Positions 1 to 9,279 of a stretch of DNA of 64,000 bases are shown here, in pieces; the first letter of the stretch is position 1; the number at the start of each line of letters is the position of its first letter. The position numbers were made by a program, and so were the translations under genes. This DNA comes from Prevotella illustrans (GTDB lineage Bacteria > Bacteroidota > Bacteroidia > Bacteroidales > Bacteroidaceae), in NCBI RefSeq assembly GCF_017426725.1, contig NZ_JAERMS010000012.1, positions 1 through 64,000 on the forward strand, read 5' to 3'. A model generated the notes under the pieces. The model had not been told where the DNA came from and did not search any database. It saw nothing but the letters and a program-made list of their open reading frames with translations.

Positions 1-237
1 AATTCAAATCAAAAAATCAAAGAACGCTTTGAAACCCTTATATACAAAGGGATTCCCATGTGTTTATTAAATATTATCGCATCACTAGTATTTATGAAAA
101 TGAAGGTCTGTAACCAATTTATCAACAAGTTCAGAATTTCTAATCATATCCGCTTGCATCAATTTATTATTATTCCTTTTTAGAATGCCCTAAGTTGTTG
201 CTCTGTGGGAACAAAACGGGAGCATCCTTAAAAGACA
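1..237. other. Left chromosomal flank, no recognised gene
   Basis: This AT-rich stretch lies outside the left attachment core. The minus strand has a short open frame (about 34 codons, ending near 108) that could be the tail of a gene or chance. I recognise no family, RNA or repeat here. It is presumably the DNA that originally lay downstream of the tRNA-Leu now at 18403. Confidence 0.4.
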
Positions 238-276
238 AAAAGGATAAGTCATCTATTACTAAACACTTATCCTTTT
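238..276 (-). terminator. Terminator hairpin just outside attL
   Basis: A perfect 12-bp inverted repeat (238-249 with 265-276) encloses a 15-base loop. Read leftward, it is followed by a T-rich run (TTTTTGTCTTTT). It abuts the attachment core, so it is probably the original terminator of the tRNA-Leu, displaced 18 kb from its gene by the insertion. That history is inferred. Confidence 0.6.
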
Positions 277-281
277 ACCTT

Positions 282-295
282 GTACCCAGACCCGG
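282..295. repeat. attL core of the integrated element
   Basis: GTACCCAGACCCGG occurs here and again at 18402-18415 in the same orientation. The right copy forms the 3' acceptor and T-arm end of tRNA-Leu. The bases on either side differ between the copies, so 14 bp is the full identity. It is the expected product of a tyrosine recombinase using a tRNA 3' end as attB. Confidence 0.85.
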
Positions 296-408
296 TACAA
301 AGTGGGTATAACAAGAGAAATAAAGAGAATGTATATAATTGATTATCAACACTTTGTGATTTTCTTATATTTGTCGATTTTGCCCTTTTTCGCCTATTTT
401 TCGTTAGG

Positions 409-426
409 TAGTACACTTTTAGTACA
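409..426 (+). repeat. Left arm-type repeat (candidate integrase site)
   Basis: TAGTACACTTTTAGTACA is repeated exactly at 18333-18350, about 130 bp inside the left core and about 50 bp inside the right core. It is itself built from two copies of AGTACA. Tyrosine recombinases of this class bind short arm-type repeats near each att core, so this is a good candidate site. It ends two bases before the putative integrase promoter. Confidence 0.55.
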
Positions 427-427
427 C

Positions 428-457
428 TTTGATATTCCAAACTTTTTAGTATCTTTG
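428..457 (+). promoter_or_regulatory. Promoter of the integrase gene
   Basis: TTTG at 428-431 and TATCTTTG at 450-457, separated by 18 bases, match the Bacteroidota -33/-7 consensus closely. The start codon is 80 bp downstream. The adjacent arm-type repeat suggests that integrase binding could repress its own promoter. Confidence 0.6.
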
Positions 458-538
458 CAAAATAAGAAAACATCTGAAAATAAACGAGTTAATGATTTTA
501 CTCGGTTTGATACGCGTTTAGGTACATAACTATCAACT

Positions 539-1762
539 ATGGCAAAATTAGAAAATAAAACGAAAGAAAACCCGAAATTAGAGCAAAATACGCTTTCTGA
601 TGGTCGGATAAGTCTTTATCTTGAGTATTATCTTGGTAGAGAAGAAACGCCTGTATTGGATAAAAATGGTAATCCTGTTTTGTATGAAACAGGAAAGATG
701 GCAGGCAAACCCAAAGTACACATCAAGCATAACAGAAGAAAAGAGAACTTGCAGTTATACTTGATAGCTAAGCCTCGTACTCCAGCGGAACGACAACAGA
801 ACAAGGAAACACTTGCACTGGCTGCCAAAATTCGAGCGGAGCGTGAACAACAGTTTAAGGAGACTATGCTCGGCTATCGTTTGAAGAAGGATAGAGATAT
901 CAATTTCTTGGACTACTACCAAGCGTACATAGACAGCTATACCAAGAAAGACCTGCGAATGATAAAAATAGCCTTAAATCGTTTTAAGGATTTTCTGAAA
1001 GAGCAATACCCACTCTATGAGTTTAGCATTAAGCCTGACTTGGTAAATAGGGATATGATGGAACACTTTGTTGAATACCTACAATCGAGAAGTGTAGGCG
1101 AAGGGGCAAAGAGTATCTATCAGCGTTTCAAGAAAGTGGTGCGTTATGCTATTGATCACGAAGTGATGTTGAAAGACCCTTGCAAGGATGTGGTGTGCAA
1201 GGTGGATGACCAGATTTTGCGTAAAGATGTGCTGTCTATGGATGAAATCCAATCTTTGATTCAATGTCATTACGACAACGAGAACCCCAATGTCAGACGA
1301 GCCTTTATTCTATGCCTATATTGCGGTTTGCGCTTCTGTGATGTAAAAGACCTTACCTATAAGAACGTAGATTATACCAATCGCTTACTGAAATTTGAAC
1401 AGAATAAAACCAAAGGACATTCTGCACATAGTGGCGTTATTATTCCTCTCAATGACGGCTTACTCTCTTTAATTGGTGAAGTTCCTGAGGATTTAAATTC
1501 TTCTATCTTCAATCTGCCATCGTATGAAAGTTGCAGCAAATCAGTAAAACGGTGGGTAAAGCGTGCAGGTATAAACAAACACATCAGTTGGCATTGTGCT
1601 CGCCACAGCTTTGCCGTGAATATCCTTAATAATGGCGCCAATATCAAGACGGTAGCTAGTCTATTGGGACATAGCGGATTGAAACACACCGAGAAATATA
1701 CTCGTGCTGTGGATAAGTTGAAGTCGGAAGCGATAAATAGCTTACCAGAATTGAAGCTGTAA
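539..1762 (+). CDS. Site-specific tyrosine recombinase (integrase)
   Basis: This 407-aa enzyme probably catalyses integration and excision of the surrounding element at tRNA-Leu. The N-terminal ~120 residues look like an arm-binding domain and residues ~125-215 like the SAM-like core-binding domain. The C-terminal catalytic domain shows the RHRY set: Arg in YCGLRFCD (~264), HCARH (~352), LLGHSG (~375) and the nucleophile Tyr in EKYTRA (~387). The length and layout fit Bacteroidota element integrases. It is the first gene inside attL, the usual place for an integrase. Position and catalytic residues make it the functional recombinase; I see no truncation. Confidence 0.93.
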   Translation: MAKLENKTKENPKLEQNTLSDGRISLYLEYYLGREETPVLDKNGNPVLYETGKMAGKPKVHIKHNRRKENLQLYLIAKPRTPAERQQNKETLALAAKIRAEREQQFKETMLGYRLKKDRDINFLDYYQAYIDSYTKKDLRMIKIALNRFKDFLKEQYPLYEFSIKPDLVNRDMMEHFVEYLQSRSVGEGAKSIYQRFKKVVRYAIDHEVMLKDPCKDVVCKVDDQILRKDVLSMDEIQSLIQCHYDNENPNVRRAFILCLYCGLRFCDVKDLTYKNVDYTNRLLKFEQNKTKGHSAHSGVIIPLNDGLLSLIGEVPEDLNSSIFNLPSYESCSKSVKRWVKRAGINKHISWHCARHSFAVNILNNGANIKTVASLLGHSGLKHTEKYTRAVDKLKSEAINSLPELKL

Positions 1763-1847
1763 TAAGAAAAATGAATTAAAAAACATTTTTTTGATTAGAA
1801 ACAACCATCTTTTTTACTCAAAAGAGATACATTCTGGAAAATAATGA

Positions 1848-1873
1848 GTAATTTTATGGCGTAATCAAATTAC
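1848..1873. promoter_or_regulatory. Candidate operator upstream of the HTH regulator
   Basis: A 7-bp inverted repeat, GTAATTT/AAATTAC with a 12-base spacer, ends 6 bp before the start codon of the small HTH gene. It overlaps a weak -7-like sequence. Cro/C1-type regulators often bind such sites to control themselves and the following operon. No binding evidence exists. Confidence 0.35.
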
Positions 1874-1879
1874 ATAAGT

Positions 1880-2089
1880 ATGGAACGTAAGAAAGTAAAC
1901 CGCCTAAAGGTGGTTCTTGCCGAAAAAGGAATGACAAATAAACAATTGGCAGAAATTTTGGACAAAGACCCTGCGGTTATATCAAAATGGGTAACTAATG
2001 TTGCCCAGCCCAATGTTGAAATGTTCATCCAGTTGGCAAAGATATTGGGAGTGAGAGTTGATGATTTGTTGTGGACAGAGGATATTTAA
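1880..2089 (+). CDS. Small XRE/Cro-C1 family HTH regulator
   Basis: This 69-aa protein is essentially one helix-turn-helix domain of the HTH_3 type. The scaffold helix carries LAEKGMTNKQLAEIL, the recognition helix carries DPAVISKWVTN, and it ends with a typical LAKILGVRVDDLL helix. There is no effector domain. It lies 33 bp upstream of the TIR-APAZ gene on the same strand and is the first gene of the defence operon, so it probably sets the cassette's expression level and may repress its own promoter through the inverted repeat at 1848-1873. The fold is clear; the regulatory target is inferred from position. Confidence 0.85.
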   Translation: MERKKVNRLKVVLAEKGMTNKQLAEILDKDPAVISKWVTNVAQPNVEMFIQLAKILGVRVDDLLWTEDI

Positions 2090-2122
2090 TCCTCATATAT
2101 AAACGAGTATCGTGATATTAAG

Positions 2123-3487
2123 ATGAAAGATCAAATATTCATAAGTCATGCGACACCAGAAGATAATGACTTTACCATATGGCTCGCTTCTCGTTTAGAA
2201 ATGCGGGGCTATCAAGTATGGATTGACAAAAATGGACTTCTTGGAGGAGAACGTTTTTGGCAAACCATACAAACAGCAATTTACTCCTCTCGAAAAGTTT
2301 TGCTAGTTTATTCTAAAAATATCTTACGTGATGGTATATTCAAAAAAGGTATCGAAGATGAATTAGAATATGCCAAAAGTCTTGTAGGGATAAAGAATGA
2401 CACAGAGTTTGTTATTCCGTTGCATATTGATGATTCTGCATATAATCTTGTAATTGGATTACCTAATATCAATCATATCCCATTTGTTGGGAACTGGGCA
2501 AAAGGATTGGCACAGCTATTTAAGAAGTTAGATAAAGATGGAGTAACATATAGTACATATATAGAATCTTCACTATCAAATTGGTACGAAACTTCATATT
2601 CGACCGATTCATCAATTGTCTTGAAGAAAGAATTATACTATACTTCTTGGTGGAGTGTAAAATCAATTCCCCAGAAATTTTACATGTATCAATTCCTCAA
2701 TAAAGAACAAGCTACCTATATTCGGCAAGCGAACATAAATATTCCTATAGCTCAATTGGCAAATACATTATCTTCTTTTGATGATAGATTGTCATATCTA
2801 ATAGATAAAGAGGGACAAAGTTTTGATGTTCATCCACAGTCGGTATATTCTTTTTCTCTTGAACAAATTTTATATGGCTTCAATTCTGATAGTTTCCCTA
2901 CACACAAGGATGTGGTAAATCATTTTAAAGATTTCTTAAGATATCTAATCTCGGAAGTTCTTAGGAATAAAGGTTATCGCAAAACGGAGTTATCTAATAA
3001 AAAATATGTTTTTTATCGACCTATACATAAGAAAAAGCCAATCCCCATTCATTTCAAATATAAATACTCCTCAAAAAACAAAAGAAAATCATTAGGTGGC
3101 AGGTATAAAGATAAAGGATTTTGGCATTACGGAATATCCATACAACCAATCGTTTATCCTTTTATTGGGGCTTCTATTAAGCCGCATTTGATATTTACTC
3201 AAGATGGGGTGAATATTATAGATAATGATTCAACTCAACACTCTTACCGAAGAAATAAGGGGAAAACCTTTTTCAATGAACAATGGAGGGATATGCTGAT
3301 AGCGCTTTTATTTTCTTTACAAGATAATAATGAAGAGATTAAGCTTTCAGTAAGCCAGTCTAATGATATGCTTGAAATGAAAAATTGGACAGAAACCTTT
3401 TGGAGTGAATATGGCTATTATGACCCATGTAGCACTATGAGTGAAGATGACATTGTAAACTTGACAGATGAAGATAAAACAGAATGA
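2123..3487 (+). CDS. TIR-APAZ protein, effector subunit of a SPARTA short-Argonaute system
   Basis: The 454-aa protein starts with a TIR domain (residues ~1-140): the opening strand is IFISHATPED, followed by GYQVWID, and the likely catalytic glutamate lies in GIEDELEYA (~78-80). The remaining ~300 residues match the APAZ region that replaces the N and PAZ parts of long Argonautes. In known SPARTA systems the TIR-APAZ/pAgo heterodimer uses a guide to sense invader nucleic acid, then oligomerises and hydrolyses NAD+, killing or arresting the infected cell. The stop overlaps the next start (ATGA), as expected for a strictly paired subunit. TIR is certain; APAZ is assigned from size, partner and context. 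Confidence 0.88.
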   Translation: MKDQIFISHATPEDNDFTIWLASRLEMRGYQVWIDKNGLLGGERFWQTIQTAIYSSRKVLLVYSKNILRDGIFKKGIEDELEYAKSLVGIKNDTEFVIPLHIDDSAYNLVIGLPNINHIPFVGNWAKGLAQLFKKLDKDGVTYSTYIESSLSNWYETSYSTDSSIVLKKELYYTSWWSVKSIPQKFYMYQFLNKEQATYIRQANINIPIAQLANTLSSFDDRLSYLIDKEGQSFDVHPQSVYSFSLEQILYGFNSDSFPTHKDVVNHFKDFLRYLISEVLRNKGYRKTELSNKKYVFYRPIHKKKPIPIHFKYKYSSKNKRKSLGGRYKDKGFWHYGISIQPIVYPFIGASIKPHLIFTQDGVNIIDNDSTQHSYRRNKGKTFFNEQWRDMLIALLFSLQDNNEEIKLSVSQSNDMLEMKNWTETFWSEYGYYDPCSTMSEDDIVNLTDEDKTE

Positions 3488-4992
3488 TAGAGCCAATTAT
3501 TAAATACATAGAAGAACCATTTCTAACATTTGGCTGTAACCAAAAGGCAATAGATCCGAGAGATGGCCTGATGCTGTTTGGCCCTTTTGACAAGACGAAG
3601 TTAAAAGGTTCCATAACACTGGGTATTATTGGTCCCACAGCGGCACGATTATCTATGATAGATTATCTTAGAAAACTGCATGAACAAATACTGCCAATTA
3701 AAGATTCTAAAAAGTATCCTATTTTTCCTGGAATTGAATCTACAATGGGGATAGCTGTGAATTTTGGAAACATACCGCAAATAAATGTAAAAGAAGAAAA
3801 TATTAAATCGGCTTTAAGACATACAAATACGCATATTCGCATTCATGAACTTGTGAATTTATATGTAGATCCTTTGATGGCTTACATGAAAGAGGAAGAA
3901 ATTCCCGTAAACCTTTGGTTAGTAGTTATTCCAGAAGTTATTTTTACTTATGGCCGACCACAATCAAAAATAAAGAAGGCTGATGATAATATACACATTA
4001 AGTTTTCAAAAGAGATTTTAAATCCAAATAATCAAAATCTCTTTCCCGAGTTTCAGAAAGAAGATGATAAAATAAGGGAAGCTTATGAATATGAAATAAA
4101 TTTTCACAACCAGTTAAAAGCAAGACTGTTAGGGAGTAATATAGCGACACAAATTATTAGAGATTCAAAAATATCAAACATTGGATTGTCTGAAAAACAA
4201 ATAGAGAAAGAAGAACAAGTTAGAACAGCAAAAGCTTGGAATTTAGCATCTGCCATATATTATAAACTCGGAGGACTACCATGGAAAATGGGAGAGGTTC
4301 GAGAAGGAGTTTGTTATTTAGGATTAGTTTATAAAAAGACTGATGAAAAAAACAGGAATGCCTGTTGTGCGGCACAAATGTTCCTCGATTCTGGAGATGG
4401 TATGGTATTTAAAGGTAATGTCGGACCTTGGTGGAATCCACAGACAAAAGAGTTTCATCTGTCAAAAGAGGATGCATATAATATAATAAGCCAATCATTA
4501 GAGTCATATTTTAAAAAATTTGGGGTCTATCCATCTGAAGTATTTATTCATGCAAGAACATACTTTGATGATCCAGAGTGGGCAGGCTTTGAAGAAGCCT
4601 CATGTAACAAATCAAAAATAATTGGTGTAAGAATCAGAAGTAACAACACCTTCAAATTGTATAGGCAATTTTCATATTGTGTGCCGCGAGGACTAATGCT
4701 CCAATATGATGAATATAAAGCTCTTTTGTGGACCAAAGGTTATATTCCAAGATTTAAGACTCAAATTGGATTGGAAACTCCGAATCCTGTTGAAATTCAA
4801 ATCACTCGTGGAACTGCAAATATTGATATTGTTTGCAAAGATATTATGAGTTTGACAAAACTCAATTATAATGCATGTATTTATGGAGATGGATTACCGG
4901 TAACATTAAAATTTGCAGACTCAATAGGAGAAATATTGACAGCAGGAAAAGATTTAGACACAGGTGTATTACCTTTTAAGTTTTATATATAA
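3484..4992 (+). CDS. Short prokaryotic Argonaute (MID-PIWI), catalytically inactive
   Basis: The 502-aa protein has the size and order of a short pAgo: a MID region (~1-250) and a PIWI region (~270-502), with no N or PAZ domains. The PIWI positions that hold catalytic Asp in slicing Argonautes are replaced: the first strand reads CYLGLVYKKT (~276-286), and the later R-D-G-type site reads IHARTYFDD (~355). It should therefore bind guide and target without cutting. It overlaps the TIR-APAZ gene by four bases and is followed after 9 bp by a methyltransferase gene. Function is inferred from the SPARTA family: guide-directed sensing that activates the TIR NADase. Confidence 0.88.
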   Translation: MIEPIIKYIEEPFLTFGCNQKAIDPRDGLMLFGPFDKTKLKGSITLGIIGPTAARLSMIDYLRKLHEQILPIKDSKKYPIFPGIESTMGIAVNFGNIPQINVKEENIKSALRHTNTHIRIHELVNLYVDPLMAYMKEEEIPVNLWLVVIPEVIFTYGRPQSKIKKADDNIHIKFSKEILNPNNQNLFPEFQKEDDKIREAYEYEINFHNQLKARLLGSNIATQIIRDSKISNIGLSEKQIEKEEQVRTAKAWNLASAIYYKLGGLPWKMGEVREGVCYLGLVYKKTDEKNRNACCAAQMFLDSGDGMVFKGNVGPWWNPQTKEFHLSKEDAYNIISQSLESYFKKFGVYPSEVFIHARTYFDDPEWAGFEEASCNKSKIIGVRIRSNNTFKLYRQFSYCVPRGLMLQYDEYKALLWTKGYIPRFKTQIGLETPNPVEIQITRGTANIDIVCKDIMSLTKLNYNACIYGDGLPVTLKFADSIGEILTAGKDLDTGVLPFKFYI

Positions 4993-5001
4993 AATTGAGA
5001 T

Positions 5002-6606
5002 ATGCCTACATTACATTGGATAGGAAAAGATAAGGTCATTAATCATCATGCGGAAGTACCGTTCCGTGTGTTGGAGCATCAATATGGGTATCGGGGAGAA
5101 AATCCTGCTGATACATCTGAAACACATAGTGGAAATAAAATTATTCATGGAGATAATCTCGAAGCGTTAAAGGCATTATTACCAGAATATGAAGGACGAG
5201 TGGATTGCGTCTATATAGATCCTCCCTATAATACAGGCGAAGAGGGTTGGGTGTATAACGATAATGTGAACGACCCACATATACGCAAATGGCTCGGAGA
5301 AGTGGTAGGTGTCGAGGGAGAAGATCTTAGCAGACATGATAAATGGCTTTGTATGATGTATCCAAGGCTGAGGCTACTTCAGCTGCTATTATCCAATACA
5401 GGAATTATTTTTATAAGTATTGATGATAATGAATATGCGAATCTAAAGTGTATTTGTGATGAAATTTTCGGCAGCACAAATTTTGTAGCCACTTTTATTT
5501 GGGAAAAAAGAAAAAACAGAGAGAATAGAAAGGTTGTTTCATGTCGTCACGATTATATCCTTTGCTATTGTAAAGATATAATGAAGACAGATAGAAGCCT
5601 GCATCTCTTACCCATGTCGAAAGAAGCGTTGAGTAGATATCAAAACCCTGATAATGATCCACGTGGCTTATGGAAGTCAGACCCGGCAACAGCACAAGCA
5701 GGACATGCCACTGAGAGCCAATTTTACACATTGATTGCTCCAAACGGGAAAAAACATACTTTACCCAATGGACGCTGTTGGTTATATACAGAAGAGGTAA
5801 TGCGGCAAGCTATTGCCGATAGGCGAATTTGGTTTGGAGAAAGTGGTAATAATGTTCCGAGAAAGAAGACATATCTAAATGACAAAGATAGGGGATTAAC
5901 CCCAGAAACCATTCTCTTTGCTGATGATGTAGCTACAAATGAAATTGCCAAGAACAATTTAAAAAATATCTTCTCTGAACAAATTCCTTTTACGACACCT
6001 AAACCATTCCAATTGATAGAACACCTTATTCAAATTGCAACTGATGATGATAGTATTATCCTCGATTCTTTTGCAGGCTCAGGAACGACAGCTCATTCTG
6101 TGTTAGATATTAATTTTAATACGAAAGGCAACAGAAAGTTTATCTTAATAGAGATGGAGGCTTATGCAGAAAGTATTACTGCAGAACGAATACGCCGGGT
6201 AATCAAAGGCTACGGAGAAGGGAAGAAAACAGTTGAAGGTTTGGGCGGCTCTTTTGATTACTACGAGTTAGGTTCTCCTTTGTTCACTGAAGATGGCAAC
6301 TTAAATGAACAGGTAGGTATAGAAAAGATGCGTGAATACATTTATTACACTGAGACCCACGATTACCTGGCAAGTCAGCAAACAGTGAATCACCCCTATC
6401 TGTTAGACTACAAGGACGGTATGGGCTATTTCTTTTATTACGAGCCCAATGAGATTACAACTTTGTCGTATGACACATTAAACATAGTACCCAAGACTGC
6501 AGACCATTATGTCATTTATGCTGATATCTGCACGATAAGTAAAGAGCAGCTGGCACAATTGAATATTACATTCAAGAAGATTCCTCGCGACATCAATAGA
6601 TTTTAA
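5002..6606 (+). CDS. Type III restriction-modification methyltransferase (Mod)
   Basis: This 534-aa enzyme is an N6-adenine methyltransferase of the beta class: the catalytic motif DPPYNTG (~73) comes before the AdoMet-binding motif FAGSGTT (~357). Residues ~150-330 between them form the target-recognition region. In type III systems Mod determines the recognition sequence and methylates one strand, and it is also needed for cleavage with Res. The Res gene follows after 3 bp, so the two are cotranscribed. It is somewhat shorter than many Mod proteins, but both motifs are intact. The recognition sequence cannot be read from the sequence. Confidence 0.93.
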   Translation: MPTLHWIGKDKVINHHAEVPFRVLEHQYGYRGENPADTSETHSGNKIIHGDNLEALKALLPEYEGRVDCVYIDPPYNTGEEGWVYNDNVNDPHIRKWLGEVVGVEGEDLSRHDKWLCMMYPRLRLLQLLLSNTGIIFISIDDNEYANLKCICDEIFGSTNFVATFIWEKRKNRENRKVVSCRHDYILCYCKDIMKTDRSLHLLPMSKEALSRYQNPDNDPRGLWKSDPATAQAGHATESQFYTLIAPNGKKHTLPNGRCWLYTEEVMRQAIADRRIWFGESGNNVPRKKTYLNDKDRGLTPETILFADDVATNEIAKNNLKNIFSEQIPFTTPKPFQLIEHLIQIATDDDSIILDSFAGSGTTAHSVLDINFNTKGNRKFILIEMEAYAESITAERIRRVIKGYGEGKKTVEGLGGSFDYYELGSPLFTEDGNLNEQVGIEKMREYIYYTETHDYLASQQTVNHPYLLDYKDGMGYFFYYEPNEITTLSYDTLNIVPKTADHYVIYADICTISKEQLAQLNITFKKIPRDINRF

Positions 6607-6609
6607 AGT

Positions 6610-9258
6610 ATGCAACTGAAAGAATATCAACACCAAGTGCTCCGAGACCTGGAGCAATATATTGAGGCTTTGAATGGTAGCAAAAACCTCTCTGCCGCCT
6701 ATTCTCAATATTGGAGAAACAGAGGGGTTTCGGTGAACGGATTCAGTAACAGTTATCTGCATCCCTATGTCAATACCGTGAATGGTGCGCCGCGTGTAAC
6801 GCTGAAAGTTCCCACGGCAGGCGGTAAGACATTCATTGCCTGCAATGCTATTAAAAGGATTATGAATAACCTGCAAACAGGTGCTCCTAACCGGGTTGTG
6901 GCATGGTTTGTTCCCAGCGATAGCATTCTCAAGCAAACTTTAGAGAAATTACAGGCTGCCACTCACCCCTATCGTCAAACGATAGATGCACTATTTTTCC
7001 ACCGTGTGACAGTAGTGGACAAGGAGGCTGCGCTGATGGGACAAGGCATTAGTCCTGTGCAGATGCACAATAATCTGACCATCTTCGTGTTAAGCGCCCA
7101 GTCGTTTGTGGAAACCATCCGTGTGAAGAAAGACAAAAGTGTAGAGCAATTGAAGCCTCGTGCTTTTCGAGAGAATGGAAACTTCCTTGAACATACGCAA
7201 TATTATGTTCACCCAGACCAGTTGATTGACAATGCAGACCCTACGGCACTCATACAGGTGATAGCCCAGCAGAATCCGTTGGTGATAGTAGATGAAAGTC
7301 ATAACTTCAAGGCCGATCTAAGAGTAGAACTGCTCAACAATCTATCTCCCCGATTCATATTGGAATTGACAGCAACTCCACGCGACAATAGCAATATCAT
7401 CAGTTTTGTCGATGCCATGCAACTGAAGCGTGAAAACATGGTGAAACTTCCCGTCATCGTGGAAAACCGCAACTCGCCTAAAGATGTGCTTGTTAGTGCC
7501 ATCCGAATGCGTAATAGTCTGGAACAACATGCCCTTGAGATGGAAAAGCATGGTGGTAGATACATCCGTCCAATTGTATTATTTCAAGCTCAACCAAAGA
7601 TTGATAACGACAACATTACTTTTGATAAGATAAAAAACAACCTTATTAGTTTTGGTATTCCAGAGGACCAAATCAAAATCAAGACGGCTAATAAAGACGA
7701 ATTAAAGGGCATTGACTTGATGAGTCGTTCTTGTGAGGTGAGATACATTATAACCGTAAATGCGCTGAAAGAAGGTTGGGATTGTCCCTTTGCCTACATT
7801 TTGGCAACATTGGCGAATAAAACTAGTCGTGTAGATGTAGAACAAATTTTGGGACGCATACTCCGTCAGCCATATACCACCCAGCATCAGAATCCTTTGC
7901 TCAATCTTTCCTATGTTTTCACAAGCAGTAATGACTTCCGTGATACAGTCGAGAGAATCATTCTTTCGTTACAAAAGGCGGGATTCAGTAAAAAAGACTT
8001 CCGTGAAGTAAATATGGGTAGTGTTGCTGAAGAAAAGAAAATTATTCCCAATTTGTTTGATAAGTCACAAAATCAGGAGAAAGAGAATGAGGCAGAGGAT
8101 GCTATCGAATTATCAATAGAAGAGGTAACTACAATCAAAGAAACAATACAGAACGATGCTCCAAGTAAATATATCCAAGACCTACAAAAGCAGGCGGAGC
8201 AGATGGGCAATGAGTATAATCAGAAAATAAATGAACAGTCACAAAGCGGAAACATCGATCCTCTTGCGGCTATTATACCAACAGAAATGTATTATCCTAT
8301 CAATGAAAATTATAAAGAGGTAGTAGCAGAAATAAATCTCCCTGTCTTCTACACAAAGACTGTTGCATCAATATTCTCCGATGACGAATGGATTCCTTTG
8401 GAAAAATCGATGTTGACGAAAGGTTTTGATTTGCCATCAAAGGATGCTACTGTGGATTTCACCATTGTCCGTCCACAGGGTGTTACTATCGACGTTGTGG
8501 AATCAGGCGATGATTATGTGCCAGTGCGTCGCAACAATCAGCAAGCCATAGACTTTATCCGACAGCAATATACGGATAAGTCCGCAACCACTCAGAAAGA
8601 TATGTTAAGCAAGCAGATTGCAAGTATGATTAAGTTTGACAATGTTGTGGAGCCAGATATTAAGAAATACATAGATAGGGTGATTTCTGGGCTCGATGCC
8701 GATGCTATTGCTAGTTTGGTGGACAACCTCTACTTGACACGAGATACCATAAAAGAGAAAATAGAGTTCCTCTTAAGGGATTATCAGAAACAGGTTTTCC
8801 AGCAATGGCTAAATGTGGGAAAGATTCAACTTAAAGGGCATTATACCTTTATTGATGCCATTGCAATGCCAAAAGAAGAAATGGTCGGCATCGATAAAGG
8901 GTTGTATGTTGCAGAAGAAACTGTCAATGACTTTGAATACGATGTCATCTCGGCCATCGCAGACAACCCCAATGTCTTGTTCTGGCATCGTAACCGAGAA
9001 AAGAAGGATTTCTGCATTAATGGGTATATCAATCATTACCCAGACTTTATCGTTCGAATGAAGTCTGGAAACACTATTCTTGTAGAGACAAAAGGCGATC
9101 ATTTAGTCAATGATGATTCGAAGAACAAGATTTGGCTTGGTAATAAATGGGCCGACCTTGCTGGAAGCGACTATAAATATTTTATGGTATTCCAGACAAA
9201 AGAGATAGAAGGTGCAATTACTGTTAAGCAGTTGTTGCAATATCTGAATGAACTATAA
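6610..9258 (+). CDS. Type III restriction endonuclease subunit (Res)
   Basis: This 882-aa protein combines a superfamily 2 helicase/translocase with a nuclease. Visible motifs are Walker A (VPTAGGKTFIA, ~72-82), the DEAD-like box VDESHNF (~226), TATPRD (~254), GWDCPFA (~389) and the arginine-finger motif QILGRILRQP (~414). Near the C-terminus, HYPDFIV (~808) followed by LVETKG (~824) is the PD-(D/E)xK nuclease core. It cuts DNA after ATP-dependent movement between two unmethylated head-to-head sites, together with Mod. The length is usual for the family and all key motifs are present. It is the downstream partner in a two-gene R-M operon. Confidence 0.93.
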   Translation: MQLKEYQHQVLRDLEQYIEALNGSKNLSAAYSQYWRNRGVSVNGFSNSYLHPYVNTVNGAPRVTLKVPTAGGKTFIACNAIKRIMNNLQTGAPNRVVAWFVPSDSILKQTLEKLQAATHPYRQTIDALFFHRVTVVDKEAALMGQGISPVQMHNNLTIFVLSAQSFVETIRVKKDKSVEQLKPRAFRENGNFLEHTQYYVHPDQLIDNADPTALIQVIAQQNPLVIVDESHNFKADLRVELLNNLSPRFILELTATPRDNSNIISFVDAMQLKRENMVKLPVIVENRNSPKDVLVSAIRMRNSLEQHALEMEKHGGRYIRPIVLFQAQPKIDNDNITFDKIKNNLISFGIPEDQIKIKTANKDELKGIDLMSRSCEVRYIITVNALKEGWDCPFAYILATLANKTSRVDVEQILGRILRQPYTTQHQNPLLNLSYVFTSSNDFRDTVERIILSLQKAGFSKKDFREVNMGSVAEEKKIIPNLFDKSQNQEKENEAEDAIELSIEEVTTIKETIQNDAPSKYIQDLQKQAEQMGNEYNQKINEQSQSGNIDPLAAIIPTEMYYPINENYKEVVAEINLPVFYTKTVASIFSDDEWIPLEKSMLTKGFDLPSKDATVDFTIVRPQGVTIDVVESGDDYVPVRRNNQQAIDFIRQQYTDKSATTQKDMLSKQIASMIKFDNVVEPDIKKYIDRVISGLDADAIASLVDNLYLTRDTIKEKIEFLLRDYQKQVFQQWLNVGKIQLKGHYTFIDAIAMPKEEMVGIDKGLYVAEETVNDFEYDVISAIADNPNVLFWHRNREKKDFCINGYINHYPDFIVRMKSGNTILVETKGDHLVNDDSKNKIWLGNKWADLAGSDYKYFMVFQTKEIEGAITVKQLLQYLNEL

Positions 9259-9279
9259 TCTTTTATTTGTTTACACGTT

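Noticed and set aside
267..529. Short frames on both strands next to attL
   Set aside because: They cross the attachment core, arm repeat and integrase promoter, so they are best read as regulatory DNA.
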